Below the pieces are notes generated by a model. It did no database searches. It saw only the letters and a program-made list of their open reading frames with translations, and was not told the origin of the DNA. From contig NZ_BNJG01000001.1 in the NCBI RefSeq assembly GCF_016587375.1, positions 1,860,001 through 1,924,000 on the forward strand: DNA of 64,000 nucleotides, written 5' to 3'. A program made the translations under genes and the position numbers. The DNA comes from Ktedonobacter robiniae. Lineage in GTDB: Bacteria > Chloroflexota > Ktedonobacteria > Ktedonobacterales > Ktedonobacteraceae. This document shows, in pieces, positions 60,357 to 64,000 of the stretch. Numbering within the stretch: position 1 is the first letter of the stretch; every line of letters begins with the position of its first letter.

Positions 60357-61009
60357 ATGCATATACTCATTGTCGAAGATGAACAGCGCCTGGCATATCT
60401 CCTGCGGCGTGTCTTGTTGGAAGAGAGGCACATGGTAGATATGGCTCACGATGGGCCGTCTGGTCTGGATCTGGCATTAAGCGATGGTTATGATGTCATC
60501 ATTCTGGATCGTATGCTGCCAGGTCTCAGTGGATTTGAGATTTGTCGGCAAATACGAGATGAGCGTGTTATGACACCAGTATTGATGCTCACTGCTCGTG
60601 GCACAGTGGAGGATAGAGTAACGGGTTTAAATGTGGGAGCCGATGATTACCTTACTAAACCTTTTGCCATGGAAGAACTGCTAGCGCGCATGAATGCGTT
60701 ACTACGTCGCCGTGATCGTCGTTTCGACGATACATTTCAGCTTGTGGTGGGCGAGTTATTGATCTTACAGCCAAAGAATTTGCTTTATTAGAATATCTTA
60801 TGCGTCATCCTGGTCAGGCATTGACCCGCACACAAATCGTCGATGCAGTCTGGCGCTATAATATGGAAGCGCTCTCCAATGTTGTTGATATTTACATTCA
60901 TTACCTACGTGATAAGATCGATCAGCCTTTCTCATACCCCCTAATCAGAACGGTACGTGGTGTGGGCTACAAAATTGAAGCTCAGTCCTCAATGACGAGA
61001 AGCAGGTAA
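60357..61009 (+). pseudogene. OmpR-type response regulator with internal deletion and frameshift
   Basis: The receiver is complete (MHILIVEDEQRLAYLLRRVL, IILDRMLPGLSGFE with the acceptor Asp, MLTARG, LTKPFAMEELLARM). The DNA-binding domain continues in another frame (IDLTAKEFALLEYLMRHPGQ to VRGVGYKIE). Between VVGEL and IDLTAKEF about 13 residues of the usual beta-sheet platform are missing and the frame shifts, so translation stops at 60791. Followed 3 bases later by its kinase gene. Confidence 0.9.
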
Positions 61010-61012
61010 AAG

Positions 61013-62437
61013 ATGAGAAAACTACTCTGGCAAATATGCAAAAGAAAACATAGCAATGGATACTATGAGCCTGGAACAGTGCTCTTTCAGACGCTACGCA
61101 ATCATTTAACTCTCTGATACTGTGGCGTTCTAGGAGCGTCCTTCATCCTTTTCGGCGTTTCCCTCTACTTCGGCACTCAATATGCTCTCCTGAATCCAAT
61201 TCAGTCCGATGTGCAGAAACGTACCCAGGCATACACATATCAATGGCTCAAGCAACTATCTATCCCTGACTTCTGCCAACCTCCAGTTTCAAACATCAAT
61301 CCTTTAACTGGCCCCGGTCAAGTTTTTCCTCAGCCCAACCTCGCCGTCTGCTTCGACACAAATGGGTCTTTGCTTCTACCCCAAAATGCCAGTCAGTACC
61401 CTGCTGCGTTTCTCTCCAATAATCTAGTAGCATCAGCTTTGACCTATGGGTGTGCAGAGGGCACTGTCGATGCAGGCGGATCAATAGGGCCAATATACCG
61501 CTACGCCCTGGTAGTGCAAGATCCGCAAGGAAATGGATATATTGGGATAATAGTTACAGGCAGAAGCATCAAAGCTCAGGCAGACGCGCTCTCCCCACTG
61601 CTCAACTTGTTACTGGGCATCGGAGGGGGAGCACTTCTCTGCGCTGGACTGGGTGGATTGTTTCTTGCTAATCGTGCCTTAATACCTGCGCGTCTGGCAT
61701 GGTCTAATCAACAACGCTTCCTGGCCGATGCATCGCACGAATTACGTACGCCACTAACACTTTTACGCGCTGACGCTGAAGTGTTGTTACGAGGACGAAC
61801 GCATATGCAGCAAGAAGACATCTCCATACTGGAAGATATTCTTGCTGAAACACATCACATGACCACGATCACCACCAATATGCTCACCCTCGCTCGACTG
61901 GATAGCCACCAGTCTCACCGAGAGCACGAAGTTATAGATATCGCCGCTCTCACACGACGAGTCATGCAGCGCATACATGCCTTCGCTGAACAACGCGACA
62001 TCACACTGGAAGAGCAGTTAACCAACAATATTCATATCATAGGCGACTCAAATTTGCTAGAGCAGGCAATATTGGCATTATTGGACAATGCAGTAAAATA
62101 CAATAAGCCAAATGGAAAAATATGTGTAAGCACATCTATACAACATGAGGCAGTACACCTGAAAGTACACGATACAGGCATCGGAGTCTCAACAGAGCAT
62201 TTGCCCCATCTGGGCGAGCGCTTCTATCGTGTAGATAAAGCTCGCTCGCGACAAGCTGGAGGCACGGGCCTGGGGCTATCCATCGCTCGCAGTATCACGG
62301 TAGAACATGGTGGACAACTGACACTGGTCAGCATACCCGGGCAAGGAACAACAGCCACACTTGTGCTTCCCATGGCACGAGAAACGCCATTGGCACACAA
62401 AGAAGCATTACCTACACGAACAGCCAGCAGAAATTAA
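61013..62437 (+). pseudogene. Histidine kinase with an in-frame stop codon
   Basis: 474 codons from ATG 61013, with TGA at codon 35 (61115-61117) inside the first membrane helix: NHLTL-stop-YCGVLGASFILFG. Homologous kinases have LTLWY here, so TGG to TGA is likely. The rest is intact: sensor loop, second helix (LLLGIGGGALLCAGLGGLFL), FLADASHELRTPLTLLRADA (phospho-His), DNAVKYNK, HDTGIGVS and GGTGLGLSIA. Restart at GTG/ATG codons downstream (e.g. 61211) would lack the first helix. Confidence 0.9.
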
Positions 62438-62464
62438 TGGGGAAAGTCCTAAACAGAATGGGTG

Positions 62465-62629
62465 TTCCCAACCGGGCGAAGGCGCCATATAGAGTACTCC
62501 CTTCACTACCTTGTACCGCTGTCCATCCTCTGGTATTGCCGCGTACTCAGTATATGTCCATTGGCCCTGTGGGGGACCTGGAACCCCATTGGCTGGAGCT
62601 ACGACAGGCAAGCTTTCCCTCGTCGCCAT
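62465..62629 (-). pseudogene. Truncated Uma2-family nuclease
   Basis: The N-terminal ~55 residues of a Uma2-like PD-(D/E)XK protein: MATRESLPVVAPANGVPGP, WTYTEYAAIPEDGQRYKVVK, then GVLYMAPSPGWEHP. The rest is gone; the frame then runs into the 3' end of the kinase gene. Uma2 genes are abundant and often broken in such genomes. Confidence 0.7.
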
Positions 62630-62955
62630 CACAACCTGCCTTTCATGCGAAAACCAAACATACAATGATGCACATAGACTATTGTAAGCATACCATAGAC
62701 ATTTAGCGTGTAAACAAGCCGCCAATCGTTGAAGAGCCTTTACCCGGCACAACCATCTGGCAGCCCACAAAAAGTACTGGGTGGTTTTCCAGCACCCACC
62801 AGCGGGAGGAGTCCAAGCTAGCCTGGACTCTACAAACTGGTGCTTGCTCCGCGTTTAGAGGGAGCGACCAGGCAGCAAGCACATGATACAATGCAGGGGA
62901 TTACAATACGTTGATTTAACCGGTATGGGAGAAAAGTGCAGAGAGGTGATATTAC
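62630..62955. other. Spacer between Uma2 remnant and LarA-like gene
   Basis: No gene supported. Contains a family-1 palindrome remnant at 62811-62835 and, near 62790-62800, CAGCACCCACC preceded by GGGTGG. Probable upstream region of the next gene. Confidence 0.5.
62811..62835. repeat. Dispersed palindrome, family 1 (copy 4, diverged)
   Basis: GTCCAAGC-TA-GCCTGGAC followed by TCTACAAA; two changes from the other copies. Confidence 0.6.
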
Positions 62956-64000
62956 CATGAGTATGGGAACAGGCTATACACAACAGGCGCTCGGTGAGGA
63001 AGAGATACATCAGATCCTGGTGCAGGCCTTTGGCGAGCTTTCGCTGGACGGTAAGCGAGTCCTGGTGATTATTCCTGACAGTACACGCACGGCGCCCCTC
63101 CCCTTGCTGTTTCGTGAGCTATACGCCCTGCTGGGTCAGAGGGTACAGCGCCTGGATTATTTGATCGCCCTGGGGACGCACCCGCCGATGTCTGAGGAGG
63201 CGATAGCGCAACTGGTCGGAGTTGATGCGAAAGAGCGCCAGGAGCGCTATCCCAATGTCGAGATCTATAACCATCACTGGGATAAAGCAGGCGTGCTAAA
63301 GACGGTTGGTGTGATCTCACGTGAAGAGGCCCAGGTGCTCACCAACGGTATCCTCTCGGAGGAGGTTCCCGTACGCCTCAATGGCATGATCTTCGACTAT
63401 GACCAGATCGTGATCTGCGGGCCGGTCTTCCCGCACGAGGTCGTCGGATTCTCTGGCGGGGCAAAATATCTCTTCCCCGGCATCGCGGGCGCAGATATCA
63501 TCAACTTCACGCACTGGCTGGGCGCACGCCTGACCAGTATGCTTACCATTGGCACGAAGGATACGCTGGTGCGCCGGGTTATCCATCGCGCCGCAGCCTT
63601 TGTAGAGCGCCCCATCCTCTGCCTGGCCCTGGTGATGCAGGGCGAGACCCTGCATGGACTCTACGCAGGCAACTATATCGATGCCTACAATGATGCTGCC
63701 GACCTTTCGGCGCGCTTGAACGTAATAAAAGTTGAGCGACCCTTTAAACAGGTGCTCTCGCTACCATCGACGCGCTATGACGATTTGTGGACCGCGGCCA
63801 AGGCTATGTATAAGACGGAGCCAGCCATCGCAGACGGGGGCGAGGTCATTATCTACGCACCACATATCAGCGAGATCTCTTATACGCATGGCGCGCTTAT
63901 CGACGAGGTTGGCTATCATGTGCAGGAGTACTTCCTCAAGCAATGGGAGCGCTTCAAGCAGGTGCCTGGCTCAATTCTGGCTCATAGCACCCACGTGAAG
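62956..64000 (+). CDS. LarA-like lactate racemase-family protein (DUF2088), 5' part
   Basis: At least 348 residues, open at the right edge. Start ATG 62956 with AGAGGTGA upstream; the ATG two codons on is an alternative. N-terminal DUF2088 motifs: RVLVIIPDSTRTAPLPLLFR, then LIALGTHPPMSEEAIAQLVG, HHWDKAG, and the later GFSGGAKYLFPGIAGADIIN and FTHWLGA. LarA is a nickel-pincer-dependent lactate racemase; homologues act on other 2-hydroxy acids, and this gene may be such a relative. The lar cofactor genes are not visible here. Confidence 0.9.

Noticed and set aside
60182..60382. Small plus-strand open frame before the response regulator
   Set aside because: No ribosome site, no recognisable domain, and it overlaps the regulator start out of frame.
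61115..61117. Recoded TGA (selenocysteine or tryptophan) in the kinase gene
   Set aside because: No other gene in the window uses TGA as sense, no SECIS-like hairpin follows, and the neighbouring genes are also broken; a nonsense change is simpler.
1..64000. CRISPR arrays, prophage or toxin-antitoxin loci
   Set aside because: No regularly spaced direct repeats, phage structural genes or clear toxin-antitoxin pairs were seen; the repeats present are dispersed inverted repeats.

Overview
The window reads as chromosome of a Chloroflexota bacterium, most plausibly class Ktedonobacteria. This is inference from gene content: a split P-protein glycine cleavage operon, DUF6585-like and DUF2079 membrane proteins, several zinc-ribbon signalling proteins, Ser/Thr kinases with PP2C phosphatases, and a genome dense in palindromic intergenic repeats. 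No rRNA, phage or CRISPR locus is visible.

Layout. 1-4065: glycine cleavage operon (gcvT 3' end, gcvH, gcvPA, gcvPB). 4.1-6.5 kb: RlmA-like rRNA methyltransferase divergent from a FAD oxidoreductase. 6.6-7.1 kb: tRNA-Pro(CGG) with a strong promoter and two foldable, apparently non-coding segments on either side of it. 7.5-9.9 kb: HNH endonuclease and GH57 glycosidase. 10-14.3 kb: two related DUF6585-like membrane proteins and an L,D-transpeptidase lipoprotein. 14.7-20 kb: ffh, a UbiG-like methyltransferase, an XRE regulator/sigma-factor pair, a PfkB sugar kinase. 20-23.4 kb: rpmH-rnpA-yidD-yidC-khpB in the classical order; dnaA and an origin are not here. 23.5-30.9 kb: a Ser/Thr phospho-signalling run on the minus strand (PP2C, TPR kinase, zinc-ribbon PP2C, von Willebrand A, zinc-ribbon FHA). 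31.3-34.1 kb: der and prs. 34.3-36.3 kb: ECF sigma factor with a membrane WD40 partner. 36.3-41.8 kb: YggT, DUF2079, YdjM-like and ClC membrane proteins. 41.9-47.1 kb: a SUF Fe-S assembly operon (sufC-sufD-sufS-sufU-Rieske) under an Rrf2/IscR-type regulator, without sufB. 47.4-54.3 kb: AlaX, a methyltransferase, a secreted GH51-like glycosidase, an amidase, a DUF2785 protein and a single-domain response regulator. 54.5 kb: tRNA-Thr(TGT).

54.5-62.9 kb is a decayed zone: a RibD/DHFR-like remnant, a GT39 mannosyltransferase pseudogene with three homopolymer frameshifts and an IS607-family insertion, a response regulator with an internal deletion, a histidine kinase with an in-frame stop, and a truncated Uma2 nuclease. 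The window ends inside a LarA-like racemase gene.

The strongest sequence-level signals are: (i) nearly every gene border carries a perfect or near-perfect inverted repeat with arms of 15-37 bp, some in places where a terminator makes no sense; (ii) at least four dispersed intergenic repeat families; (iii) the IS607 insertion, whose empty site can be rebuilt in frame; (iv) two candidate structured RNAs flanking tRNA-Pro; (v) the phospho-signalling run whose members share the same double-zinc-ribbon module.
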